DNA of 64,000 nucleotides from assembly GCF_017745095.1 (NCBI RefSeq), contig NZ_JAGHZZ010000007.1, forward strand, positions 1 to 64,000, read 5' to 3'. Every line of letters begins with the position of its first letter. Position 1 is the stretch's first letter. The notes under the pieces were generated by a model. The model made no database searches. It worked only from the letters and a program-made list of their open reading frames with translations, and was not told the DNA's origin. Source of the stretch: Sporocytophaga sp. (lineage in GTDB: Bacteria; Bacteroidota; Bacteroidia; Cytophagales; Cytophagaceae). Positions 18,080-27,202 of the stretch are shown piece by piece. The position numbers were made by a program, and so were the translations under genes.

Positions 18080-21000
18080 CTATTGAGCTTGTCGTGGATT
18101 TACATGTCTAAAACCCGGGAAAAATTCATTAATAAGCGAAGTACACATTTCGCATCCCAGGTTTGATGTTGCAACACGCCCTTCAGTCCCCCCTAAAGCA
18201 ATTGCATCATTAACGCCTAGCTGTTCAGCATGAACTAATTGCTGCTGTCTCCCAACTGGCCCATAGACTCTTGTAATTCTACTTCCTAACTGTTCCCCGG
18301 ACTGCAAAAAACTACTTCCGCTATTATCTAGCAAGCTTTGAAACTGAGGTCTGTTTGTAGTAACAATTCTAATTGTCTGACCATTAACTTGGGTCTCTAC
18401 TACTGAAACAGTACCCAAGCCAGACGTTCTTCCAATGGCCTCTTCAGTAACTGCCACCCCCCTTGACTCCAGTTCTGCAATGGCTAATTGTCTTTGAATT
18501 TGTCGTGCCCTTGAAATCAATTCAGTGTCGCTTAGTGGTGCCGCACCTGCAATTCCTTCTGCAATATCGTCAGCTACTCGTGTTGTCCTGGTAGCTTCTC
18601 TTGCAACTCTTCGTTCTGTCCTAGCAGATTCTCTTGCAACCCTTATTTCAGAACTAGTTGCTCTGGCTGTGGCTCTGATTTCCTGGGCTATTTCTTGTGC
18701 CGGAGACGGTGATATATCGGGCACTTGCCCTGGTTCTGTAAGAAGGCCAACACCAATTTCAAAAGTGGTTTCTAAAGCTGCAACAGTCTGTATTGTTATT
18801 GTACCGGTTGTAGCTGCCTGAATCAATGGTACTACTGTTGTTTCAGCCAGTGTTGTTGCTGCTGCTGCAATTCTAGGAGCAGCAATAGCGGCACTTTCGA
18901 CTATTAACGGTGCAGCTACTACTAAGCCTGTAACTTGCCCACCTGTATAAGCTCTACCATTGGTATCTACAACTGCATCGGTTCCCATCTGCCTTCTAGC
19001 ATCCCGGGTTCCTCCTAATGACAAGGTATCTCCCATTCCAGCACTAAAATCTGCGACCGCTTGAATGTTTTCTGTTCCGACAGTCTCATCAATCCAAAGG
19101 GCAACTCTCTGTCCCCATGACAGTCGATTCCGCCAACTGGTAGCTTGTTTTCCTTTGATATCTAAATTCGATATCGGATTACAATGACCATACGCATAAA
19201 TATTCACCCCATCACCAATTCCAATCGGATCACTACTAACCCACCTTCCCAACCAAGGCAAATAATACCTTGCAGTATGATAAGCCATTCCCGTTTCTTC
19301 GTCACGCTCCATCCCTGTATACTTGTATCGTTTAGCTGTGGTATATATGCCTGCATTTTTAGCTTGAAATGCCGTAGTGCCAAAAGGGTGGTATTCTTCA
19401 TAGGTGATGATGCTGCCACTTCCATCACATTCCAGGCCGACAGAACCTAAATGGTTGCTGTATTGGTAGCGATACACTATACCTGTAGAAAGTTGGTAGT
19501 TGTTGGTTTGTAAAATATGCTCAGTAATCAATACTCTTTGGTCATCCACAAACAGGTGGTGGGTTTCTATTTCTTCTTGTAAAATATTCCCATTCCATCT
19601 TCGGTAGAGTTCCATTCCCCCCAGATATATTCTTTCTTCGATAATGCCATCCAGCCGCTCAATGCGCTTGCGGCAACGTTCTTTTTTTGTATTATAGTTG
19701 TAAAATACTTGTCCTCCACCACCTAAATTGGCTGTATAAATCATATCCCTAAAATCCCATTGCATACTATACTCATCTGCAACATTACCGAGGTTGAGCA
19801 TGCTTCCATGGGTGTCATAAGCATAATGGATGGACGTACTTTCTCCACTTCCTGTTTGGGTGTTGAGTAACCTGTTACTATCAGTAGCATAGCTATAGGT
19901 ACGGGTCCACCGTTCTGCAAAACTACCTACGCCAGCTCGATGCCTCATCTGCAAAATATTTCCAACTGCATCGTAATGATACTCCTGGATGTAGTTGCGG
20001 CTTGCCAGCGGGTCGTTTACAGGAAAAGAAACAGAAGATGCATCTGTTGTTTTTCCATGATTGGGAGCCCGATCTAAACTGCTATTTTCCCGGCCTTCAG
20101 CCTTGATAAGGCGATAGAGGGCATCATAGGTATATTGACTTCGTGGCTCGACTCTTTGATTATTAAAAAATATTGGTTCATAAGCACCATCCAATATTTC
20201 CGTAATGTTGCCTGATGGGTCATAGGTATAGTAAAGATTTTGTAAAACATTAGGATCACTTAAATTGCCTGCTGCATTAGGCAAGATGTCTCCAGGACTT
20301 GTTCGTGTAGTTCTGAGTTGCACCAAACGAAAAGTTAAAGGATCATAATGATAACGAGTAGTAGTACCATTGCCATATTGTATACGGATACGCTGCCCCT
20401 TGGCATTGTATTCTATATGGAGCACAGCTTCTGTGGGAACTCCGTTAACAGTATTTATTTCACTCTTTAAAACGCCTCGTTGGTTATAAGAGGGTGTGTA
20501 GGTAGATGGAGTTCTATCTTCAAGATGCCAGTTCTCCATATAGACCATTCTGCCAATGGCATCGTATTGAGTTCTTTGTACAAATCTCTCGGAGGAAGGT
20601 ATCTCATGACTCCAATCAATAATCGAGTTGCTATAGGAAGCTGTCAATTGCCTTGTTGCTTCCAGTAAATTCCCTTTAAAATCAAAATGTATGTTACTGG
20701 TTAATCCTCCAGAATCGAAATGCTGATAAATCTGCCCTTTGAGGTTTCTTTCGTTTGCATCAGGTAATACTTCCCCATAGGTTACCCTTTCAATAACTTG
20801 CCAATCTCTTTCGTTAATTTTTAACCGCATTTCTAAAGGCCTGCGAAGAGCATCATAGGAAGAATGAATCACTCTATATTCGTACACTGAAGATGTACCT
20901 TCCTGATGCTCATTTTCATCCCATCCATAAAATGGCTGGCCCATACTGTCCATAATCACCCATCTATCTCCTGCATCCATGCTGTGCTGGAATAGGAGGT

Positions 21001-24000
21001 TACCAGCAATGTCATAACAAGGGGAATAACCTTCGATGGCCCCTGGCCTATTTATGTATTCCATCACCCTATTACCTCGAGCATCTTCTATCCACAGGAG
21101 TTTCCCCTCGGTATCTAGTTTAGAATAAGTAACCAGTTTTTCTTCAACAATACTTCCTCCGCGATCTAATTTATTGTGAGCTATAAAAATTGTTTCCCTT
21201 CCTAATCCATCAAAATGAACTATAGCAGGTGTGTTGGCATGAATAGCTGAGAGCCTTGCTGCTTTTTGTTGAGCTGGAGAACCGGTTGAATTTCTTATGA
21301 ACCAGGCATTATTCGGTTCTAAAATGGTATCGTTGGCATCCCAGGTAGCGGAGAACCATGGAGTAAATGTTACTTTTGTAAAAGTTCCATCAGGCATTTC
21401 AGTACGAATTTGACGACCAGCCGCATCGTAATATATTATAGGGGTTACACCTTCTTCTCTGGGCTCTTCGTATTGGTGGCCTACTGAACTGAAATAAGGT
21501 TCGTATTGCTTTACAGGTTTGCCTTTGTTATTGAGTATAGTTTTTCCGTTAGCCAGCCAACGTAAATGTAGGCCCTCCCGCTCTGGTTCCGCTTGCTTTT
21601 TAGTAACGATCACATTGCCTGATGCATCTGAGTATACAAAGGCCGCTTGCAATAAACCGGGAGTACCCATCTCCTGAGAAACATGTTTTTCCCTCACAAT
21701 ACCTGCAGCACAGGCAGGATGATGACCATAACTGATGCTTCCATCCGGTTCTATTTGTTCTCCAAAATAATATAGGCTTCTGGAGCTGGCATTGCCTAAT
21801 AGATTGCGGGAAAGAGTTTCGTTGTACGCTTCAGTAAAATAGGATATGATGGTTTCAGGAGTTGGATGAAGGAGCGTGTAATCAAAACCTATTAAACTAT
21901 CTCCTTCGTCACCTTTGCCCAATAAGGCTGTGGCGGTGGGCATGCCCAAAATATCGAAAACCACTTCGGAGATATTATCATTACGATCAATCATACGTTC
22001 TGGAGCGAGCACTCTGTAGTTGAAGTGTTCTATCCTGGTTATATTTCCAATTGGATCAGTAGAAGATTCGATAAATAAATTTCTGCTGTCATAGGTCAAT
22101 TGTGTAATGTTATTGAAAGAGTCTGTGTACCTTTCCGGCAAATAAAAATGTAAAGGTGCATCTTCATTGAAACCCGCAATACCCGATCGTATCCAATATT
22201 GTCCGGATGTATTCATGTCCGGAAATCTTTCTTGAAGAAGTGCTCCACTCAAGTACCCGCTTACACTTGAATCATTCAACTCATCTTTAATTTCCGTCGT
22301 TAATTGACCTTGTTTGAACACTGCAGAAAGTAAGTCGGCTGTGAGTGCCAATTTGTAGGTTTCATAAGAAAATCCCAAAGCGCTTTGTTCTCCCCAAGGC
22401 AAAGGATTTACTAAATCATCAGCAAAGTAAAGTATTCTCGAATGCTCTACACATCTTTTCTGCGGGCTGGTTCTATTGGGCAGCAAATGATAAGGAATCT
22501 CCTCAACTACCTCGGAGATATTGTAATTCCTGAATTCTTCAATTGAAAAATAAAATCCATTATTGGGAATAATCCCTGTAATTTCAAATATCTTTGCCTG
22601 AATAGGAACACGTAACCGATAGTTATGATCTGTAATAATATCATTGCTGAAGTGATTTTCGGAAAATATAAGCAATGATGTTCTCTGTACCTCCTGAATA
22701 AGTGCTAACGTTTCATCTGCAATACCGGTTTCTGTATGTTGTCCAATTCGAGGATAGGTAGCTGCCAGTGATTGAAGAAGATTGCCATATTCATCATATT
22801 TTAGATTAAATGAATGAGCGATTCGCGGATCAGGTATTAGTACATCAGATGTTAAATCTAATTCGTATTGATATGTGATAGCTTCACTTTCAGTAGCGAA
22901 GAAAACAGCAAATTCATTAAACGCTTTGGGTTGTACCAGATTGATTTTACAATTATGGTAAGCAGTAGAAAATAGTTTTATTCGTTTTTCTTCGCCTCTG
23001 CTAAATGCATCAACCTCCAACTCATACACTTCTTGTCTTAAGATCATTCCTTTGCAAGAGCGCAAGGCTTGTTGCCATTCGATACTAGACAATGATTCTA
23101 TATTTAAATCAGTTTCAGGTAATGCATTTTCATGAAAATCCAATGATTCCGGAGCAAAGTACTCGTCCTGAAATTGATTTAATATTTTTTGACGATCTAA
23201 AAATGCACCGGTATGATACCAGGTTATGGTTTTGATGGGCGGTTGATACAGCGAAAAGTCATCCGTTATGTAAGGACTGTTTGCATGTGCAGCAGCAAAT
23301 ATTCCAAAATCCTCCGCATCTATCTGCTCTACTCTGCCAAATCCTCGGAACTCTCTTTCTGCATGATCATAGTACCCATGATGATATTTGATTTGTGAAG
23401 TAAACCGGGTATTTCTCCATTTATCGCTTACTGTAGTTTTGGTTAAAAGATGAACCGGGAAATGTAATTTTGTTGCCCAGGGCTTACCAGCTAACTTATC
23501 CTCAAGATAGAATTTAGTAGAAGCGGTATATTCCAATGAAACTTCTTTGCCAAGATTATTTTTATAAGAAACCATGAGGTGTGGTTTCCTGTTATTCATA
23601 AGGTCAATGTATTTCAAGGGAGCATTGACATCTTTTGATAATGGACTTGACCAGACTATGCAGCTAACACCATTGCCCAATAAATCTGTTACGGTTATTT
23701 TAGCTTGAGAATGTATTTCCGGAAAAGGGTCTATTTCAAAAGGGATTGTACTAAAACGATTCCCGCTCAGATTTTTCCAACAGGTAATTTTATTTTTACC
23801 TAAATAAATGATGTCAGAAGTACCGGAGCCATCGATGTCTGCCAATCTCAGATAGGATGGATTGAATGCATCCTGATAATCAAAGAGAGGTGCATTGTCC
23901 ATAGCTACTTTCGGACCGAAATTACCGTATCCTAAATTAGACCAATAGCACACTTCTCCATTTCTAATGCGCACTATATCAGTCAAGCCATCACCGGACA

Positions 24001-25804
24001 TATCGGCCAAATAAATGGTTTGTTTTTCATCCGCAAAAACAATATGCGGCCCTTCTTCTTCATCAAAAAATTTACTAGTTTTTTTCCCTGCAGCAAATCC
24101 ATCTCTTCCTTTAGAAGTGTACCATGTAAAAACCTGATCATCTGAAATCAATACATCAGGCTTTCCATCCCCATTCAAATCCAGCATTCGAGTATTGGCA
24201 TCTCCCAAATTTATATTTGGCAGAGTTTTGAATGAATGCAAACCATGCCAGTTATCATCATCATCCAACTCAAAATAGCCTCTGGGTTCTGTGCCTAAAC
24301 TTACCAATTGCTTACCACCATCTGCATCCAGATCTGCTAATTGAAATTGTCCACCCAACCCCACAAAATTAGGTTTAGAAGAAACTAATCTTGCCTCTTC
24401 AAATTTCCCATTACCCAAATTGTGTTTGTAATACCATCCATTAGCTTGCTCTGTCAGAATGCCAGATAAACCTTCATTGAATAAATCAATGAATTGATGT
24501 TGTTGTTCGTCCAATCCTGAAGGAGCATGCACCAAAGCTTCAGAAGAAATTGTCTTTACTTCATTATTCCAATCATGCTTCTGGTATTCAAACTCCATTG
24601 GTGGAAGTTTTTTATGCAAATAAGTTCCATCCAGCTTTTTTATGTAACCAAATGAAGTAATCGTTTTAAGAAAAGTAAAATCTTGTTCAGTAGAAGTATC
24701 ATAGTCAAAATTGACCGACTTAATGAGTGTTTTTTTGTCAGAATTATCAGACGATAGAGCCAATTCCTCGAATACATGAAACAACAAGACTCGCTTACAT
24801 AATCGAGTTGTTCTTATTTCAAAACCTGCTTTATAATCCGAAAACGCATCAGGTCTAAAATCCCAGCTATTGATTGTTTCAAATGAATCATTGGCCAATA
24901 GTGATCCATAATCAAAAACAGTTTGAAACATATAGTCTGTTTCAATTAGAAAGGCATCACCAAATCTTTTGTAAGGAGTTATATTACCATAGAGAACCTT
25001 GTCAATATAGAGATTTGTATAAGTGATGTTTCCACCTTTTAGCCTATTTCGATTATGCAATAAAGATTTATCAATCCCACTATCATCCTCCCTTTTATAT
25101 ATGTAATGAGAACAGTTTCCTTTATCGTCAAATACAAATTCCGGTAACCATTCAAATATATTGGTATCATTATCTGGATTGGAGATGATAGAATTATCTG
25201 TCCATCCAAAAAGAGTCGTTATATTATCTTTTGTAATAACCCTCCAATTTATTCTGCCATTTGCTTTCTCTGTCCACCGTTCTATTCGTGCAAATAATCC
25301 TTCAATACGAGGCCTGTAATTTCTGATAGTAAAAAGTCCGTCTGAAGAGTCTCTTTCATTAATAATATAATCTCCATCTGTATCCAATTGAAAACTTCTA
25401 TCCGAGTTCCTTTTAAACTCAGGCACGAGATCTTCAGCTTCAGAAAACAAAAAAATATCTGAATCAACAGCATCTAAATATTGAGGTAGGCCTTTGTCAG
25501 TTTTTCGTTTGATAGAGCCTAAACTTAAATTCCAACCCAAACCAAAAATACCATTTCCTGCTCCCGAATTATAAGATAAAGTTAACGAAGGTGAAGCTCC
25601 TCTCGCTGGAGAAAATGGGAGTGGAATAGAAAAAGAGGCAGTACCGTTTACAGCATTCACCTGAAATTTTTCATCTATACCTTTTATTGCCCCTCCCCCT
25701 TTTGGTAAAGAAATAGATGGAACCTCAATAGCATTGGATCTGGTTTTCCCGCCATCCGTTTTTAGGAATTGAGAAGATGAGTTATTTTGGGATTGCTCTT
25801 TCAT
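18080..25804 (-). CDS. TcB-TcC fusion: SpvB/Rhs toxin cocoon with C-terminal deaminase-like toxin
   Basis: A 2574-residue fusion of the two cocoon subunits of a Tc toxin. Residues about 25-330 are the SpvB domain (SISLPKGGGAIKGIDEKFQV, TLSYNSGAGNGIFGLGWNL). About 440-720 carries FG-GAP-like repeats (LADLDADGG, MLDLNGDGKPD, LADMSGDGLTD, LADIDGSGTSD), followed by the TcdB middle domains. About 1500-2150 is the Rhs/YD repeat shell. The conserved autoprotease end of the Rhs core, ARYYLPWLGRWVSSDPIG to LDIKG, lies near 2180-2220. The variable toxin follows: a pretoxin-like segment (AGMGDTLSLGG), an Ala-rich hydrophobic region, an Arg-rich helix, then a C-terminal domain with H2525-A-E2527 and C2551-E-M-C2554. 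This zinc-ligand arrangement is that of cytidine-deaminase-fold polymorphic toxins. The toxin identity is inference from motifs; the Tc assignment is firm. No adjacent immunity gene is seen. Confidence 0.92.
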   Translation of the reverse strand: MKEQSQNNSSSQFLKTDGGKTRSNAIEVPSISLPKGGGAIKGIDEKFQVNAVNGTASFSIPLPFSPARGASPSLTLSYNSGAGNGIFGLGWNLSLGSIKRKTDKGLPQYLDAVDSDIFLFSEAEDLVPEFKRNSDRSFQLDTDGDYIINERDSSDGLFTIRNYRPRIEGLFARIERWTEKANGRINWRVITKDNITTLFGWTDNSIISNPDNDTNIFEWLPEFVFDDKGNCSHYIYKREDDSGIDKSLLHNRNRLKGGNITYTNLYIDKVLYGNITPYKRFGDAFLIETDYMFQTVFDYGSLLANDSFETINSWDFRPDAFSDYKAGFEIRTTRLCKRVLLFHVFEELALSSDNSDKKTLIKSVNFDYDTSTEQDFTFLKTITSFGYIKKLDGTYLHKKLPPMEFEYQKHDWNNEVKTISSEALVHAPSGLDEQQHQFIDLFNEGLSGILTEQANGWYYKHNLGNGKFEEARLVSSKPNFVGLGGQFQLADLDADGGKQLVSLGTEPRGYFELDDDDNWHGLHSFKTLPNINLGDANTRMLDLNGDGKPDVLISDDQVFTWYTSKGRDGFAAGKKTSKFFDEEEGPHIVFADEKQTIYLADMSGDGLTDIVRIRNGEVCYWSNLGYGNFGPKVAMDNAPLFDYQDAFNPSYLRLADIDGSGTSDIIYLGKNKITCWKNLSGNRFSTIPFEIDPFPEIHSQAKITVTDLLGNGVSCIVWSSPLSKDVNAPLKYIDLMNNRKPHLMVSYKNNLGKEVSLEYTASTKFYLEDKLAGKPWATKLHFPVHLLTKTTVSDKWRNTRFTSQIKYHHGYYDHAEREFRGFGRVEQIDAEDFGIFAAAHANSPYITDDFSLYQPPIKTITWYHTGAFLDRQKILNQFQDEYFAPESLDFHENALPETDLNIESLSSIEWQQALRSCKGMILRQEVYELEVDAFSRGEEKRIKLFSTAYHNCKINLVQPKAFNEFAVFFATESEAITYQYELDLTSDVLIPDPRIAHSFNLKYDEYGNLLQSLAATYPRIGQHTETGIADETLALIQEVQRTSLLIFSENHFSNDIITDHNYRLRVPIQAKIFEITGIIPNNGFYFSIEEFRNYNISEVVEEIPYHLLPNRTSPQKRCVEHSRILYFADDLVNPLPWGEQSALGFSYETYKLALTADLLSAVFKQGQLTTEIKDELNDSSVSGYLSGALLQERFPDMNTSGQYWIRSGIAGFNEDAPLHFYLPERYTDSFNNITQLTYDSRNLFIESSTDPIGNITRIEHFNYRVLAPERMIDRNDNISEVVFDILGMPTATALLGKGDEGDSLIGFDYTLLHPTPETIISYFTEAYNETLSRNLLGNASSRSLYYFGEQIEPDGSISYGHHPACAAGIVREKHVSQEMGTPGLLQAAFVYSDASGNVIVTKKQAEPEREGLHLRWLANGKTILNNKGKPVKQYEPYFSSVGHQYEEPREEGVTPIIYYDAAGRQIRTEMPDGTFTKVTFTPWFSATWDANDTILEPNNAWFIRNSTGSPAQQKAARLSAIHANTPAIVHFDGLGRETIFIAHNKLDRGGSIVEEKLVTYSKLDTEGKLLWIEDARGNRVMEYINRPGAIEGYSPCYDIAGNLLFQHSMDAGDRWVIMDSMGQPFYGWDENEHQEGTSSVYEYRVIHSSYDALRRPLEMRLKINERDWQVIERVTYGEVLPDANERNLKGQIYQHFDSGGLTSNIHFDFKGNLLEATRQLTASYSNSIIDWSHEIPSSERFVQRTQYDAIGRMVYMENWHLEDRTPSTYTPSYNQRGVLKSEINTVNGVPTEAVLHIEYNAKGQRIRIQYGNGTTTRYHYDPLTFRLVQLRTTRTSPGDILPNAAGNLSDPNVLQNLYYTYDPSGNITEILDGAYEPIFFNNQRVEPRSQYTYDALYRLIKAEGRENSSLDRAPNHGKTTDASSVSFPVNDPLASRNYIQEYHYDAVGNILQMRHRAGVGSFAERWTRTYSYATDSNRLLNTQTGSGESTSIHYAYDTHGSMLNLGNVADEYSMQWDFRDMIYTANLGGGGQVFYNYNTKKERCRKRIERLDGIIEERIYLGGMELYRRWNGNILQEEIETHHLFVDDQRVLITEHILQTNNYQLSTGIVYRYQYSNHLGSVGLECDGSGSIITYEEYHPFGTTAFQAKNAGIYTTAKRYKYTGMERDEETGMAYHTARYYLPWLGRWVSSDPIGIGDGVNIYAYGHCNPISNLDIKGKQATSWRNRLSWGQRVALWIDETVGTENIQAVADFSAGMGDTLSLGGTRDARRQMGTDAVVDTNGRAYTGGQVTGLVVAAPLIVESAAIAAPRIAAAATTLAETTVVPLIQAATTGTITIQTVAALETTFEIGVGLLTEPGQVPDISPSPAQEIAQEIRATARATSSEIRVARESARTERRVAREATRTTRVADDIAEGIAGAAPLSDTELISRARQIQRQLAIAELESRGVAVTEEAIGRTSGLGTVSVVETQVNGQTIRIVTTNRPQFQSLLDNSGSSFLQSGEQLGSRITRVYGPVGRQQQLVHAEQLGVNDAIALGGTEGRVATSNLGCEMCTSLINEFFPGFRHVNPRQAQ

Positions 25805-26544
25805 TCTTTATAATTTAATATCGTTGGGGGCAAAGTAAATTGCGTTGCAACTGCACTACCATATAATGTGTGCGACTCAAGTGATTTCTTTTAAGAATTG
25901 GCTTATGGGCCTAATTTGTATTCCGTTATCTTGTTAACTTTCCTCTTTAATCAATACAGTTAACAATAAATGTAAAAATGTTCCGGTTCAAGAGCGTTTA
26001 CAATCCGCCTATTCCCGCCAACTACTTCATATATTCAAATAAAAATTATACGGTTAAATGTGCTGCTGTCTTATGGATACCGTATCAGCAAGGTATATTT
26101 TTTTTTAATTTTAACAAAGACACTATTTATTCTGGTATCGATAGGGTGATTTTGTCATGTTATTTAAATTCACTGGGGAATTTCAATTCATCCTGCTTCC
26201 CTACCAATACTACACAAGATAGTTCACAATACGATCAATTAGTACATTAATTTTTCTCTTATTTGGGAATTATTCTACAACTTCAATTAAACTTATGATG
26301 AGAGTCTTATACTTCACATATAAATCAGACTTTTTTACATAGCGAATTTATAACGCTTTTCTTCATTGACCTTTGCCCCTTTCAACTTTTCCAAACATGC
26401 TCATCTTCAGCATAAAAATAAGCTTAACCAATATAAACCATGTTACCTAAAGATTAAAAAGTCCCAACTATTCAATATAAAAATTTTGCAGAATACCCAA
26501 AAATTTCAATCTTGAACTTTAAACTTTATAAACTGATTCCCGAC
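25805..26544. other. Divergent intergenic region upstream of the Tc locus
   Basis: About 740 AT-rich bases separate the TcB-TcC start from the DinB-fold gene. On the minus strand TTACTTTG near 25833-25840 is a weak -7 candidate for the Tc operon, with no good -33 partner. An open stretch at 25978-26250 has biased, low-complexity content and no recognisable protein features. I see nothing else here. Confidence 0.55.
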
Positions 26545-27087
26545 ATGACCCCAGAAGCCGAACTATCCAAACTTAAATTCCCCATTGGCCCTTTTGTTGC
26601 ACCTGAGAACTTAAGCAGTGCAGAATTTGAAGCATTAGTAAAAACAATAGAAGAGGCACCCTCTAATTATCGTAATTTAGCCAAACGTCTTTCTTCTACG
26701 GATCTGACAACAACTTATCGTGAAGGATCCTGGAATGTACAACAATTGTACAACCACGTGGCTGATATGCAACTGTTGCACTTCTTCAGATTAAAAAAAG
26801 TACTCACTGAAAATGACTATAAAGAAATTACTTTGGTAAATATTGATGCATGGGCTAATACGCATGATGGTGTGCAATCATCTATTGATGATTCTCTTCT
26901 GATGTTTGAAGGCATAGCTAAACGATTTGCTAACTTAATAAGATCTTTAACTCCTGAACAACTTGAGTTATCATATTATCATCCTATCCGCAAGATCACA
27001 TTAAATCAGAAGCAAGCAATTGCCATGTCTGCCTGGCATGTGAAACATCACTATGCGCATCTTTTGATAGCAACAGGGTTGGAATAA
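26545..27087 (+). CDS. DinB-fold YfiT/BstA-like putative thiol transferase
   Basis: A 180-residue protein of the DinB/YfiT four-helix-bundle family. Members bind a metal through three histidines and transfer low-molecular-weight thiols such as bacillithiol onto electrophiles, or act as related hydrolases. The metal ligands are visible: H71 in LYNHVADMQ, and the C-terminal WHVKHHYAH cluster (H165, H168/H169, H172). The opening KFPIGPF followed by the WNVQQL segment is typical of the YfiT branch. The ATG at 26545 is preferred over an in-frame TTG 33 bases upstream because the family starts just before KFPIGPF. The protein is cytosolic with no signal peptide. The gene is monocistronic and closes at a bidirectional terminator shared with the convergent sulfatase. 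Confidence 0.82.
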   Translation: MTPEAELSKLKFPIGPFVAPENLSSAEFEALVKTIEEAPSNYRNLAKRLSSTDLTTTYREGSWNVQQLYNHVADMQLLHFFRLKKVLTENDYKEITLVNIDAWANTHDGVQSSIDDSLLMFEGIAKRFANLIRSLTPEQLELSYYHPIRKITLNQKQAIAMSAWHVKHHYAHLLIATGLE

Positions 27088-27153
27088 TAAACAATAAAAT
27101 TATGAATCGTTACAAGATTCAAGTATTAAAAATAAAAAAGCCACCTATAAAAA

Positions 27154-27186
27154 ATAAAAGCCCTGAAATAGGGCTTTTATTTTTTT
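27154..27186. terminator. Bidirectional terminator between convergent genes
   Basis: ATAAAAGCCCT (27154-27164) pairs with AGGGCTTTTAT (27170-27180) around a five-base loop, with a T-run to 27187 on the plus strand and an A-rich left flank that gives a T-rich tract on the minus strand. It serves both the gene ending at 27087 and the sulfatase ending at 27203. Confidence 0.9.
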
Positions 27187-27202
27187 TGAAATTATAACAA
27201 CT

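Noticed and set aside
18230-18280. Glutamine-rich GPVGRQQQLVHAEQ as a simple repeat
   Set aside because: It is a single occurrence at the position expected for the first zinc ligand of a deaminase fold and is not repeated.
25978-26250. 90-residue open frame upstream of the Tc locus
   Set aside because: Low-complexity composition, no recognisable fold, no promoter or start context; treated as chance.
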